64,000 nucleotides of DNA from Larimichthys crocea (GCF_000972845.2 NC_040033.1:610344-674343), one strand, 5' to 3'. Shown: positions 24,487 to 39,230, numbered from the stretch's first letter. The notes: generated from the letters alone by a model not told the origin. Translations and numbers: made by a program.

Positions 24487-27400
24487 CCCCCACAGGCCTC
24501 ACTGTACCTAAAACACACACTCATCCATCACACAACCTGGTTATTCTCTATCATTTATCACAGGGACGTAGCTTTATGGGTCACAAAATACTAAAGGGGT
24601 ATTACAGTATGTCCTGAACCAGCAACAACACACCGACACCGTTATTATAATTTATTTTATTTCATGTTACTTTTCAATTATTTTGCTTTTATGAAGTCAG
24701 AAAAATCTGATTTTTCTGCCGAGTCATCTCCATGTTTGTTTTTTCCTTTTTTTTCCCGCACTGTATTTATCGCTTTTGTGAAACGTGTATGTGCATATGT
24801 GTGTCTGTGTGTGTGTGTCTGTGTGTGTATATGTGTGTGTGTGTGTCTGTCCGACTGCTTGTCTGCTTGCCTCTCTAGGTATGGAAGGGCCCATGTCTCA
24901 CCGGGCCCCGCTCGGGCCTCCCTCTGCGGCCCGTTTCCACCGGCGGCGAACCTCCGGCACCAGAGACGAACGCTACCGCTCAGGTACGGAAACACGAGCG
25001 CCACATTCACACATGGAGATGCTTCATTGATACTAGCTTCTTAATTAGTGTTGCTGTCAAGCCCTCTTCAGCACAAAAACACTAGATCATGCAAATCTGA
25101 ATCATTTTTTTACTGACTCTTTCTGCTTTGTAAGCAAAATCATTCAAACTTCATCTCCCGGTTTTTGATGTTGTGTCCTCTCAGACCTGACGAGTGTCCT
25201 CTCAGCCTGAGAGCTGCTCCTGTTGACTCATGTTCACATTAAAGCGCTGGAGTGTCTCCGGTTTGCTGATTAGAGTCCGTCTGATATATCAGCTGGATGA
25301 TTTTAACGTCCTTTTTGCAGATATATCGTTCTACGTTTTGTCTGATGTCATACGGAGCAAGTCAAGTTAGTGTCAAATGATTAGCTCCAGTATGCAGCAC
25401 TACATCCAGAGGTTTAACTCCAGTCTGCACAGAAACACACAAACTGATTAAAACACCTTTTTTAATTTTCTCTCTCCCTCCGTCAGACGTCCACACCGAG
25501 GCGGTGCAGGCCGTGTTGGCGCGTCACGTGGAGAGGAAGGTGGCCGTGCCGATGCCGTCCAAGAGACGTTCCCTGGTTGTGCAGACCTCCATGGATGCAT
25601 ACACGCCTCCAGGTGATGAGACACACACACACACACACACACACGCTGGTTATCTCAGCTGAACTGGGTCGTACTAAGCCTAAAATGTGACCCCAGAGAG
25701 GCTGCCCCATGTGCTCAGACAGGATTATGTTGTAATGCTGCGTCTCTGCTTCTGAGACGACAGAAAAACTGTCTCTCATTTCACCAGAAAAATGCAAACG
25801 TGCACATTTCCCCGAGACTGACGGTAAAAACAAACCACAGGCGGCTCTAATAGCGGCCTGCCATTTAAAAAAATACAGATTATTATCTGTTTTTTAAACG
25901 TTTCGCGCTCTCTGAAACCTCGGGACGTTGGCTGAGAGGCGACGGTGAAGCCGACCTTTCGAACGTGAGCTCTTCAGATTGAACATAATCAGAGTTGATA
26001 ACATAATTTGGGTGTTGATTGAATTTTAATGAAGTAATTTGCTCTTTAACCTTTGAGAGAATTCGTAAGTGGACCCGACGTTTGAAGTCGGCGACACAAA
26101 CTGCTTCAGAAAGTCGACGTTCACTGCGCCGCATGTCCAGATCATTGACTCTTATTTAAAGAATTAAATTCAGTCCTTGACGTGCGCCTGAAGCCAGTTT
26201 GAACTAAATTGGTTCCTGTGGTTGTTACCTACCTGAGCTGACTAATTATTGACATTTCGGAGGCGGCGTCTGCTCTGACACTTTGTTCAGATCTGTTTTC
26301 ACAGGTGGAAGTTAGTCATGTTGGCCTAAGTATTCTTACATGGTCAAAAGTAAGTGGACAGCCACATGCGATAGCTGATCCATCCTAAACTGTGCTTGTT
26401 CAGATTAATTTTGGAGCATGGCTGCAGGGATTTGATCCTGGTAGTAAGAATGGATGCTTGACATGTTTCTGAAGAGTCGTTTTGAAGCCTCCCCGCTAGT
26501 CTAATAAATCAGCTGAGATTCTTTAATCTGAACAGGTGAGTTGTATATAAATTCACCCTCAGTACAGTTGTCATGAACGGGGAAATTAGCTACAGAGACC
26601 AAAACTGTATTTAAACCCAAGAGCAGTAGGGCTGCCACGATTAGTCGATTAGTCACAATTATGTCGACGAACAAAATCGTCGACAACTAAGTCAACGCTT
26701 CATTTTTTGTGTGTTTTTTTTTACTTTGCCTTTCTCTCGAAACTGCAGCTGCAGCTTCCACTGCAGCGTCTGCCTTTCTGTCACACACACACACATACAC
26801 ACCTACGCACAGTAGTGGTAATCGGCGTCAGGCCTGACTGTACCGTAAATGATACCATAACACAGACCCTCCAGGAATTTACGTTGTTGCGATTTGCAAC
26901 TTCAGTGAATCCCTGTGAATTCAGGGCTGTGTTGCAATTTTAACCTTCCGCGCAGTCTGCCCGGGGGATTCAACTCGGCGGGTCAGGGACGGCCGCACGG
27001 ATCCCTTCGTTGGACCTCCCCCCAGGCGCATTTCTTCCGCGGCGGCTCTAGGTTGGCATGGAAAGACTCTGGGGCGAAGGTGGCTCACGGCTCCGTCCGT
27101 GAGTTTTCAGGCGCCTGGCCACCCGCTCCTTTCCGGGACAGTCAATTTACGTATGATCCGATTAGTCGACTAATCGAAAAAATAATCGGTGATTAGTCGA
27201 CTATCAAAATAATCGCCCTAAAGAGCAGTCAGTGAGTCGGTCGGTCTCAGCCCAAAGCTGTTGGATGTGCAGGACAGTCAAGGTCGTCCACGCCAAACTG
27301 GGAAAACTATTTCTTCATGGAGCTCACTGACTTTTTTTAAAGCCACACAGCACGTTTATTTATTTTATATTGTTGATTGTAAAGCGCCAAAAAACTTTAT

Positions 27401-30400
27401 TTATATCAGCTTAAATAATTGTTCGCTTGCTCCGAGTTACACGAGAAGATGGATACCGCTTTAATCTGAAGCTGGAGCCAACAGATTAAGACTGCAGTGG
27501 GGTGGCTGGTTTAAAGGAGGGATATCCATCTTCTCATCAAACTCTCTGCAAGAATGTTCCTTTCACGTTGAATGAAGGTTTGTTTATCTGGTCCTGATGT
27601 TGTGTGTGATGTTAATAACGGCGCTCACTGACTCTCACCAGGCCTGTCCCCCCTGTGCTCAGACTCGTCGTCGGGCTCAGAGGAGGAGGCGGGGCCGGGC
27701 GACGACATGTCGGGCATGGAGCACTGGATGAGCCGCCCGTCCCAGTTAGGCCCCGTCCACCTGGGCTCCACCTCCTCCTCGTCCTCGTCCACGCAGAGCG
27801 GAGGCAGCGGCAACGCCGGGCGGCTGGCCGACTCGCTGGCGCACACGCACATCTCGCACCTGGCGCACACGCACCTGGCGCACACGCACATGGGCCAGTC
27901 GCACCACCAGCAGAGCCACCTGTCGCAGTCGCACCACGGTAAGACGTCGCTGAATGAATGATTTCATGCATCAGATCGTAACTTCTGCAATCTGTCCGTA
28001 TCAAATATTATTTACTGCCGTCTCATCTGTTATAACACACCTGAGCTGTATGTGTGCAGGTATCGGCCACCTGTCCCTGAAGAGGAAGGGAGCCCTGACT
28101 GTTGCAGAGAACGGAGGATCTCTGCGGCGATCCTGCGAGTTTGGATCGGACATGCTGTGGCCACCGCCGCTGGAGTCAGACGGTACGTCCGACACACGAA
28201 CACTTACCGAGGTGTTACATCTGGCACAAGAGACGTGTCAGAGTCACCTTTGGTTGTGTTAGAACGAGCCTTTTATATCCACGGATGCTGCAGTACGGTT
28301 GAAAAATTCTGGGATTTTTCAAAGTTGGAAACTTTCCATGGAAATTAACGGGAAATTATGAGAATAATCTTACATAAATCTTGACTAAAACAACCAGATT
28401 TCCTGCAGGTCCTCTTGAATATCTGCTCTTCCTCAGTCACATGCACATAGCACACTGCTTACTGCAGCTCTACTGAGGCCACGCCCCCCCCTACCTGCAC
28501 AGGTGATCTCTGTACCTGGACCACACTTTAGAGCCCAGAGCACACAGAGACTGTTGAAGACACACAGAGATGCAGTTTGTTTAAATATCCCACAATTTAC
28601 AGTTAATTCACATTCATTTCCATAAATTTTCATATTTCCCATGGTTTCAGATTTGGAATATTTCCAAAATTCCCATGGGAAGTTGAGCTGGGGAATTTAC
28701 CCACATCTCTGGGGCAATTGGACTTGTTGTAGATTCAGTCCAGTTGACCTGGATGAACCTTCACAGAATTCTTCCCATGGAAAGTTTATGTAAATTTATT
28801 TAAAGTGCTCCATGGCAGCCCAGAGCGGACAAACTGAACGCTGGCTTTCGATACAGCCTTAAGTTTCTCGTCACGTGTTCGATCGCGTGTCACAGAGAGA
28901 GGCACGAACGGGCGCTACACTCGTTAAAAGTTTCCGTCAAGCTTCGATTTGTTTTGCTGTTTATTTCTGGACGTTTGTTGAGGAAATAATTCACCTCATC
29001 CTGTCAGGCCAGACCTCGTTCTCTCCCGTGTGTGACCCACATTACCAGAGGAAACAAACTGAGCATCGCGGCGTGTTTAATTGTCCATAAGAGCAATTAA
29101 ACACTTGACAAAGAGCTCAGTGATAAATATGAACAATGAGTCACCGCTGGCTGTGTGTCTGTGTTTCCGTCTGTCTCCCCCTCTCTGCTCTCTCTCCATC
29201 TGTCTGCCTCACACCCCGTCTTCCCCTCTCCGTCTCCCCCGCAGAGAATCACTCGGCCCCCCCGGACGTGACGGGCTACTCGTCAGACTCGTCCCACTCC
29301 CACACCGAGCGTCACCACATGGCCAACATGGGAACCATCGCCAGGAACACGCAGAAGTACGGCAACGCCGAGCGCATGGAGACGGGCGACGGTAAGAGTC
29401 ATCTCTGCGAAAGCGCCGTCACGCCTTTTTAGCCCGCTCCAAACCGGAGACGGTCGGGACAAAAATAGAAAGTCCTTAATCAGGAGGTGAGCTCGAATTG
29501 GACCACCGCCTTAGAGAACTGACCAATTACACTGTCTGTTCATGTCACTCCCCTGGATGAACAGATTGGACTTTTCTTTTTCTTTTATTATCCTTTCATT
29601 GTGTTTAAGCGTCTGTGTTCTTTTTCAGCATGCTCCACATCACGCAGATAAAATCCAGCGTTTCTTCCTCAGTCCTGACAGAACTAGCCGTAACACATGA
29701 TGAGGACTGTCTGCAATCCACGCCACCGCAAAACGTTTCTCCTCACCCCATGTGTGTGTGTGTGGGGTTCTTACAGGTGTTCCAGTCAGCAGTCGCGTGT
29801 CAGCTAAAATCCAGCAGCTCGTGAACACGCTGAAGCAGCCGCGCAGACCTCCACTACGAGAGTTCTTTGTCGATGACTTTGACGAGCTTCTGGAGGGTTA
29901 GGAAAACCGTCTTTGATTCTGCATGACCTCATGATTCTGTCTGATTTAAGTTCCAGTGTGTCCTCCTCCAATCTCTCTTCATACTTGGGAGTCATGAGTG
30001 ATTCTCTAAAAAAAAAAGAAAAAAAAAGGGGGGTCTCCTTTAAGAACACAATAAAATGTGTCGCACAGGTGAGAACTTCACGTTCACCTCATTCTATCAA
30101 AACTTTTTGGTTGAGAGCGAGGGACGCGACCCAGTGCAGGAGAGTTTAGCTGCGTCTGTGAGTGCAGAATGAGCTCCACCTCGACCAACTGCAACAGCAG
30201 GATCCTGCTTTTAGTCATCAGCGAGGTCACATACAGTTGTGCTCATAGATTTACGTTCCCCTGGTCAGAATTTGTAACATGTTAGTACCGTGTATTGCCC
30301 TCTTTAGCATCAATAGTGACAGTTGTGGACGAGGCCCAAAAATCTTCCAGGTCCTATAAATCTTTGGGTTGTCTTGCATGAACTGCAGGTTTGAGATCTC

Positions 30401-33400
30401 TACAAAGTGGCTCAGTGATGATACCGAGGTCAGGAGACTGAGGCCTTCTGCAGTGTTGACTCGGCCTCGTGTTCAGGATCGTTGTTTCAGCTGCTATTAA
30501 TTTCAAATTGTGCTCCAATATTTCCTGATAACATGCTGCATTCAGTTTTCCATCAATTCTAGCTAAATAATCCCGTGCTGCTGTAGCTCACACACAAAAA
30601 CATCAACCCCCCAAAACATCAGAGATCCACCTCCGTGCTTCTCAGTAGGGATAGTGGTTTTCTCTCCAAACGACATAAAGTTCGACATTTTTTGATAATT
30701 AATGGCTTCGTCTGACCACTGTCCCTAAATCAAAGAAAGGTTTTCATCATGATCGGTCATATTTTCCATAAAAAGATGGCTAATATTTCACAAATACACA
30801 AATTCTGCCAGGGGTATGTAAATCTATGAGCACAACTGTATAACGTTAGAACAGTCACAGGGACAGTTATACTTACTTGTGTAACTGTATTTGGTACTTT
30901 TACTTAAAGGTGGGGAACGTGATTCTGTAGAAACACCACGACGTCACAACAAAACAACAGCAGAAAGTATTTTGGATGTCCGTGTGCGAGTTACTGAACG
31001 TGGTCCGTGCACGCAGCCTGGAGAGATATTTGCTGAATTTGACAAAAGATGTGTGTTGGATAAAAACTGCATATCTCGCCTTTAAGTGAAGGATCCGAAT
31101 ACTTCCTAAGTTTGTGCAGAAAGAGAGAGATAATAATCGCACAGAAACATTTATTTACATGTTAAAGCAGCGCGGCGGTGTAGTCCCTGCATGTTGGCCC
31201 TCCGCACCACCTCATCGCTCCCTGCAGCAAAAGATTGAGGGGTGATTATAGCAGATATCCTCCCTCTGGGACCTGCAGTTGGATGCCGGGGGAGGTGACG
31301 AGGCTGAATAAAGCGAAGCATCAGCAGCAGTGAAGGTCGGAGCGATCGCTTATATTCAACGAAGCGGCAGCGCTCGTAGAAGAGAGGGAAGAGCTGCGCA
31401 GCTTAGAAAGGAGGTGTCGGACAGGAGCAGCGCACGATGACCGCCTGAACCGGCTCGCAGACTTTGCTCTGTTAAATTTGAATCAGTGATATTAGTAATA
31501 ATCATCCACTGCTGAATAAAGAGTGCAGACACTCTCCCTAAAGAGCACTCGAAGACTTTATTTTTAAGATTTTGGTAGATATCAGTCTGGAAAGTGTCGA
31601 AATATCTGAATCGAAATACTTTTTTATGTCTGTCCCACACCACTGAGTCAGTGTGAAGAATGATTTCCCTCTAAAGACTCATATGGAATAGATAACAGGG
31701 CCCAGATGACGATGAGCCAGCTTCATACAGAACACAGAGTTCTCCACCGAGTGGTTTTGAAGTGTATATCTTCTGAATCTTGAGCCCAGAGATCTCTGCA
31801 GATCGTCATGGCTGTCCGCTGTTTGCTTTGCTCTCACCATCCGGCTGCGTTTTCTATCTTTGTCTCCTCATTTCTTTAAAATTTCTGCTATTCTCTGGAG
31901 CATTTTGGACCCATTTCACAATGTGTAGAGTGGATGAGGGTGGGTAAAGTGGTCTACTGCCTCCTCTCAGCCGTCCTGCTCTCTAAACTAAATATTAAAG
32001 GGAGTCACACATAGTACTGTGTTAATAACAGGTGCGCCTGATAAATTATCAGTGTATCTGAGTGTGATTACAGCTGCCTCACTGCTGCTGGCTCTGGCTA
32101 AATGTTTCCATGTGCTGTCTTCAACACAAAACAAACTGATGTTCTCCGTCTCCTCTCGTCTCCAGTCCAGCAGCCGGATCCCAATCAGCCGCGGCCGGAG
32201 GGGGCGGAGATGATGCCAGTGCGGGGCGAGGCGCTCGGGGTGGTCACCAACTGGCCACCGTCCCTGGAGGCTGCGCTCCAACGCTGGGGGACCATCTCCC
32301 CCAAAGCGCCCTGCCTCACCAGCCTGGACACGGCGGGGAAGCCCCTCTACGTCCTCACATATGGTAACCAGGCTCTGCTGGAGAGTCCGATTGTTTGATC
32401 CAAGACTGAAACTGCTGCTGGTTCACTCAAGTTTCAAGTTTCTCTCGTATCATGCGGCGCTGTAACGCTGCATCAGTACATTCGTCATGCTCACACATTC
32501 AAATGAAGTCACAATGTTTTTGTGACTTCCTGAATCTGAAGTTGTCATTTTATGTTTTAAAATTCCTTCAAAATAAAAGCCTCTAAAGCTCTCCGCAGAT
32601 TTGAGGTCCTGATCTCTACATAAATATCAATGCAGAGCAGCTGTTGGAGCTTTGCCTGCAATAAAATACAAGCTGAGATCATAAAAACGACGAGTTAAAT
32701 AAGAAAATAAAAGATTGTGACCTGACAGAGACACGTTCTGCTCAAGAACAAAACTTAGAAGTCCTGAGTCTCTATATTCAAGTCAGGTCAACTTTATTCT
32801 ACACAGGACTGAAATATTGTTTCTTTCACATCCCCGGTGTAAACAAGCAATAAAATAAAGAGATATCAAAAAAAGTATGGCAAATATAAAAAGATCTAAA
32901 CAGTGTAAATATATCAAATATAAACAGTATGAACCGTGCAAACAGTTTAATATTTACCAAAAGGTTAATATGTATCAGTAAACATGTATTTCTGTATATT
33001 TTAAGGATAATCTGCCGGGTACAGGTGTGCAGGAAAATAAAATCAGGCATCAGGAAAAGCTCCGGCCCACCCTCAGCAGGGAATCTATTTATTCCTCACA
33101 CACCTGTCCACCAAGAGTGCATTAGACAACACTTTAAATATAATCCATGATAAACCTCTCCTGACTGCTGAAACACTCTTAAATGTCATCACTTTAGGGA
33201 GTTTATTTTTTTATTTTATCAACGGCGTGTTCTGGAAATAGAAGTCCAGAAACACACACTCACACACCCTCGTATCCTGTGTCCTGCTCCCTGCAGGAAA
33301 GCTGTGGTCTCGCAGCATCAAGCTTGCCTACAACATCCTCCACAAACTGGGCAGCAAGCAGGAGCCCATGGTGCGGCCGGGCGATCGGGTGAGTCACGCT

Positions 33401-35074
33401 CCTCCTCCTCCTCCACCGCCACCTCACACGATTTCTGTTGTTTCCTGCTCTTTGTGTTCATAAAACATGATTATTATTTATATTTTACCTGTTTATGCCA
33501 GAATAAGTCTCAGCTAGCCTGGCATTGTCCAGTATCAACCTACCAGCACCTCTAAATCTTACAGATTAACTCATTATATCTTGTTTAATTTGTTCAAAAG
33601 TGATTCATACCGAAGAGGACAGACATGAGAAAGGTGTCCATCGTTTTGTCACAGTACAGTAGTTTCCCCAGAAGTCAAACTATTCCTTTAAACTTGTGAT
33701 TGGTTGTTCATTCGTTTAGATGAAGATGTTCGTATTGTTAGTGTCCGGACAGATGTTGTAAGAGCTCGTGCTTGTTGCTTGGAAACTGCAGAGAGTTTTC
33801 CACTCTTCGTCTCCGTGCTAACGTTTGGAAATGAGCTGATCTGTCTCCTCTCTCTCTCTCTCTCCCAGGTGGCGTTGGTGTTTCCTAACAACGACCCCGT
33901 GGCCTTCATGGTGGCCTTCTACGGCTGCCTGCTGGCCGAGGTGGTCCCTGTTCCCATAGAGGTCCCCCTGAGCCGCAAGGTACCACGTCACCACGTCACC
34001 ACTCTCTCTTTAGTTTTCAGTTTGATTCCTCAGGATTAGTTTTCTCTACGGGAGGTCAGGTCATTTCATTTTTTACAGCGCTGCCGTGTAACGTTAATCC
34101 TCTCCTCGCTTTCTCCCAAACTCCTGCTGTGTTTCGTTTCATTTGTTTGAAACAAATCTGCAGCAGCAACGAGTATTTACTCATTAATTAGGCTCGGTGC
34201 CGTCACCTCTTAGTATGTTACAGTTCCTGTAGCCGCTATGAAACGCGGCCGCTCGCCTCTGCAAAACTGTTGGTGTAGGGTCGGCATGGTTACACCGCTG
34301 CAGCTGAAAATACCTTTTGCTGCACATCGGCTGCCTCTCTTGAACCCCTTCCCCCATCCTGCATTTGTGCTGCAGGGTTTTCCATAAAATTTCAGTTTTG
34401 GCAGCAGCAGCAGCAGGAGTGCAGCAAACAACAAACATGAAACACTATAAAATCCTACGTCTGTATTTGAAAGCAAAATAAAATTTCCCGATGACAAACC
34501 GAGCACGGAGTTAACCGTCCGCTCATTCCCTTTTATCGTCCAATAGGATGCCGGCAGTCAGCAGATCGGATTCCTGTTGGGCAGTTGCGGCGTTACCGTG
34601 GCGCTGACCAGTGACGCTTGCCACAAGGGCCTGCCCAAGAGTGCAACAGGAGAGATCCCACAGTTCAAAGGTGAGAGTGAACATCATCAATCATCAGGCC
34701 TGAGGTTTCCCCCCCGGTGGAGGAGGGGCGGTCTGTGTGCACGTAATGAGAACGAGAGTGTGTTTGAAACGTTGAGGTGTGAATGATATTTATATTTTAT
34801 TATTTATAACCTGATTAAACCTAAAATTAACAGAATCAGTTGTACTTCCTTTTTTTCTCGACTGGGTCTATTTAGTCTGTTTTAAAAAAATATATATATA
34901 CACATATATATATTTTAATATACATTTATGCATAATCTTACTCCTTGTAACTACTTCTGCAGGTTGGCCCAAGTTGTTGTGGTTTGTCACGGAGTCGAAG
35001 CATCTTTCCAAACCTCCTCGAGACTGGTTCCCTCACATCAAGGATGCAAACAACGACACTGCTTACATAGAGGT

Positions 35075-35127
<53 letters not shown>

Positions 35128-36608
35128 TTGATCTGAGCTGACATTCCTCCGCTGTGCTGCGTTTTATAACTGATGTTTCTATATTTTCTGCAGCGCATTA
35201 AAAACAGAGTTTGCTTATGATGCAGAATAAGGAAATCTATTTTAATCTTATATAATAAGACACGGCTGCATTAACTGCTGCTTTCTGAGCAGCTTCATTA
35301 ATGCGGAGAAGTAAAAACATTGAACATGTTTCACACTTTAAAGGTCCGGTGTGTGAGATGTACTGCCACCTGGCTGTGAAGGTGCAGATTGCAACCAAAC
35401 GGATACTGTCTCTGTGCCAGAGCCGGTGTTTGGTTCGTCTGTCATTTCCATACACAGATTATTATTCACAAATAAAAACATACTTCTGAATATTCACTTC
35501 CTGCCAATCCTCTATCCATCCTCCCAAATCTTACACTGGACCTTTAATGTGCAGTCTGAATTTATTTATTATTAAATTAGTATTAATATTTTTGCATTAT
35601 TCTGTTTCCAGCTCCTCAGACGTGAGAATTTGCTGCTTGAATCTTGTTTTATGTTGTTGACTATTGTTGACACAGTATCAGATTTTTCTTGCACAATTAG
35701 TGTCCAAAAGAATTAACGATGAAGACTTGAAGAAAATGCAGTCAGAAAAAAAGTGTGGGGAGGTGAAGAGAGTCTGTAAACTGTCCCAGTCTGCATGAGA
35801 CTGACAGTTTATTTCTGCTACGAACACACACAGCTGAAAAAGAAGCTTCTCTTCTGAGTGAACACGAACTACCTGAACCCTGTTCCAAAAAAGAAATGAC
35901 AGAAAGTCGGTTACTAACCTGGACTCGTGGACTCGCGGACCGCTTCAGTCTTCTTTAACATGATCACAAAACGAGTCAATCGAAGCTCAGGGAGCTCGTT
36001 CACAAAAACCTGAAGACCAAAAGATTCATGGAGAGAATAATTCGATAAATAGACTGTTTATATTTTAATGGGCGACTCTTTGTATCCACACTTTTATCCG
36101 AAGTTTTAAAAATGATTTCTAACCGCCTTCGTCTGTTGTTTTGTCTCTCAGTATAAAACCTGTAAGGACGGCAGCGTGCTGGGAGTCACGGTGACGAGGA
36201 TCGCTCTGCTCACACACTGCCAGGCTCTGACCCAGTCCTGCAGCTACACCGAGGGTAGGCGCACACACACACACACACACACTAAAACAAACACACACGG
36301 TTCAGTATTTAATTATTTAGTCGTTTAACTCTTCTCTCTGCCGCTCTGCCTGCAGCGGAGACCATCGTGAACGTCCTGGACTTTAAGAAGGACGTGGGCC
36401 TGTGGCACGGCATCCTGACGGTAAGACCTGCCTGGTGGAGTTCAGAGGTCGTGACGTTTCATTTCCCGTTTGCTTTGCAGCTTCGCCTCTGACATCGCGG
36501 CGTGTAAAGCCGTGAAGACGGGTTAACAGTCTAACAGATGGAATCCTCTATTTGAATTTTTATTGACCGTAACACGGGACATAACAACTTTGTAATAAAG
36601 ACTCAAAT

Positions 36609-36647
<39 letters not shown>

Positions 36648-38766
36648 AGTGTGATGAACATGATGCACGTGATCAGCGTCCCGTACTCGCTGATGAAGGT
36701 CAACCCTCTGTCGTGGATCCAGAAAGTCTGCCAGTACAAAGGTCAGACTCACACTCCGCTCAGGCAGCTCACTCCATTCACCTGTCTGTCAAATAGATTA
36801 AATGCTAATTTCCTGTCTGTCTGCCTGTCTGTCTGTCTCTTTATGTGTGTGTGTGTGCAGCCAAGGTAGCGTGTGTGAAGTCCAGAGACATGCACTGGGC
36901 TCTGGTGGCCCACAAAGACCAGAAGGACATCAACCTGAGCTCGCTGCGCATGCTGCTGGTGGCCGACGGATCAAACCCCTGTAAGGTCACATTCAGCCTC
37001 GGCGGCGGGCGCTCTCTCGCTGAACGGAGGGGAGTTTAGAGAAGAGGTGTATTAGAGACAGAGAATGTCAGAGAAATGGATAAACCCTCATGGGAAGTCG
37101 GGAAACTGGGTCACTTTACAGGAATAGAGCAGGATGTGTCCGACGATGCACATTCGCTACAATAAATTCAGAGAGGAAACGAGACTGAAACATAACCGAC
37201 GTTTTCTGGTTCATGCTGATAGTTTGGCATCTTTTAATCATTAACCAGGTTTGCCACACGTCGTTCACGTTACTGCCGACCGCAGCGAGTTCTCGCTGCA
37301 CGTCTGAGGCCTCACGTTGGTTTCTGTTGACTTCAGACTTGTTGTTGGATGGTGGTGATCCATCACCGTGCCCGTTTAGTCTCTGTGTTCTTTGACACAT
37401 TTGGGTTGTTGTCATGAAGCGACGTAGCTGTAAACACTTTAACCCCCTCCTCCACCCTCGGTACGTTCAAGTGTACCGCAAGGAAGCATTTTTTTAAATA
37501 TTTCAAACCAGCATGAAGTTATAAAATGTAATTTAAATCGCTCTTCTTCGAGCTTCCTGCTTCAAATTCACCAGAAGACATCTCAAGAAATTTTGAGTTT
37601 GTCGGATGCTTTCTGCCCGGCAACCAGCTCTAGTTAACTACCAACTAACGCCACTGCAGTCGACCAATCAGAGCAGAGCCACAAACAGCAGCAGCAGCTG
37701 AGGGAGAGAAAAAAACCTTGAAAGTTCAACCTCGAACATGCGACCGAATCGTGCCAAACCGTACGTCGTATCAAACAACCGAGACGCCCGGAGGCGTCCT
37801 CATCTCGCCGAGCACGTCCACGCTGAATCTGAGAGACGGAAGTCAAAAACCAAAACTATCTGTCTGACAGCTTCACGTGAGCGAGATCACACATTTTCCT
37901 ACAGTTCGATGTTAAAGTTACGTCTCTACAGTGAAATTTGTAACCATGGGAGCAGTTTGAGAATTATTTTTTCGGCAGATTTTTCGCTCCCTCCGAACAT
38001 GCCGTCCTCGTTTTTTTTGGCATCTGTCAGCAGAACGCTTCGAAAACTCAGCGCACAGTTCTCCAGGCCGAGCCGCACGTTTCAAAACCTTTTATGTGCA
38101 TGTGCGACCAAAACTTGCGGAAGGAGTAGCCTACCGAATACGGAGAAAGAACAAGAAGAGGTAGTATGGGGAGTCTTGATAGTGTGCCCTCTACAGCCAC
38201 ACTAATAACGTCTAAGTTACCGTGGGAGATGAGAAGAAGCTGTAGTTGTCTGGCAGGAAACATCAGCCAAATATTCGCCACATTTTGTCTCTGGAAAACA
38301 CACAGAGCTGTCAGTGCAACCGAAGACTGAACGAACGTGGACGTAGTCTCAGTGACGCGAGTGTGGCGGCTCTGACCGTATCCTATCACTAAGCTCGTTA
38401 ACCTAAACATCTCAGTAGCTTCAGTAACAACAGTGTAAATAATCTAATAATGTTATATATAATAATATATCACACAAATGCAGAGAAACGACTTTTACCT
38501 TTGGTCATTTAAATTGTTTTTGCTGCCTCTGCTCGTGCCTGCGTTGCACAGCGACCTTCGCCAAAAAACATAGAAGCACCGAAATAAAACTCAGAAATGA
38601 AAATGAAGTTATTCAGCATCAAACGTTCAAATGTCGTTTCTTGTGTGTCAGGGTCCATCTCCTCCTGCGACGCCTTCCTCAACGTCTTTCAGACTAAAGG
38701 GCTGAGAGCCGACGTCATCTGTCCCTGCGCCAGCTCCCCCGAGGCCCTGACAGTGGCCATCAGGAG

Positions 38767-38810
<44 letters not shown>

Positions 38811-38997
38811 ACTCGCCTGTGCAAACACATCCACGCAGAGTCCGGTTTATTTCTCTCTGCAGCAGCTTTTCATCAGCACCGACGATCAACACAAACTGCT
38901 GCTGCACAGTTAAACACACTTTAATAGACATTCTTACACACACACACACACTCATGCATGCTGTGTGTGTAAAGCCCTGTAGCTTAATGACTGTCTG

Positions 38998-39034
<37 letters not shown>

Positions 39035-39186
39035 GTGTTCAGGCCAGTGGAGGACAGCAGCCAGCCTCCGGGTCGAGGCGTCCTGTCCATGCAGGGTCTG
39101 ACCTACGGTGTCGTTCGGGTCGACACAGAGGAACGGCTCTCTGTGCTCACCGTGCAGGACGTCGGTACCGTCACACCAGGAGGTAC

Positions 39187-39230
<44 letters not shown>

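Larger units (their letters stand above)
12315..29896 (+). other. dip2c exons 1-8: DMAP1-binding domain and variable linker
   Basis: Exon 1 gives [20 protein letters not shown] and exon 2 [16 protein letters not shown], the signature start of the DMAP1-binding domain. Exons 3-4 give [20 protein letters not shown] and [17 protein letters not shown]. Exons 5-7 form a Ser/His-rich linker that differs from mammals (histidine expansion, extra exon). Exon 8 encodes [20 protein letters not shown] and [16 protein letters not shown]. Exons 1-9 all end in phase 1, so internal exons here can be skipped without frame loss. Confidence 0.9.

Noticed and set aside
27612..28004. 130-codon minus-strand frame over dip2c exon 5
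   Set aside because: Antisense to a coding exon with His/Ser repeats; Ala/Arg/Pro-rich low complexity only.
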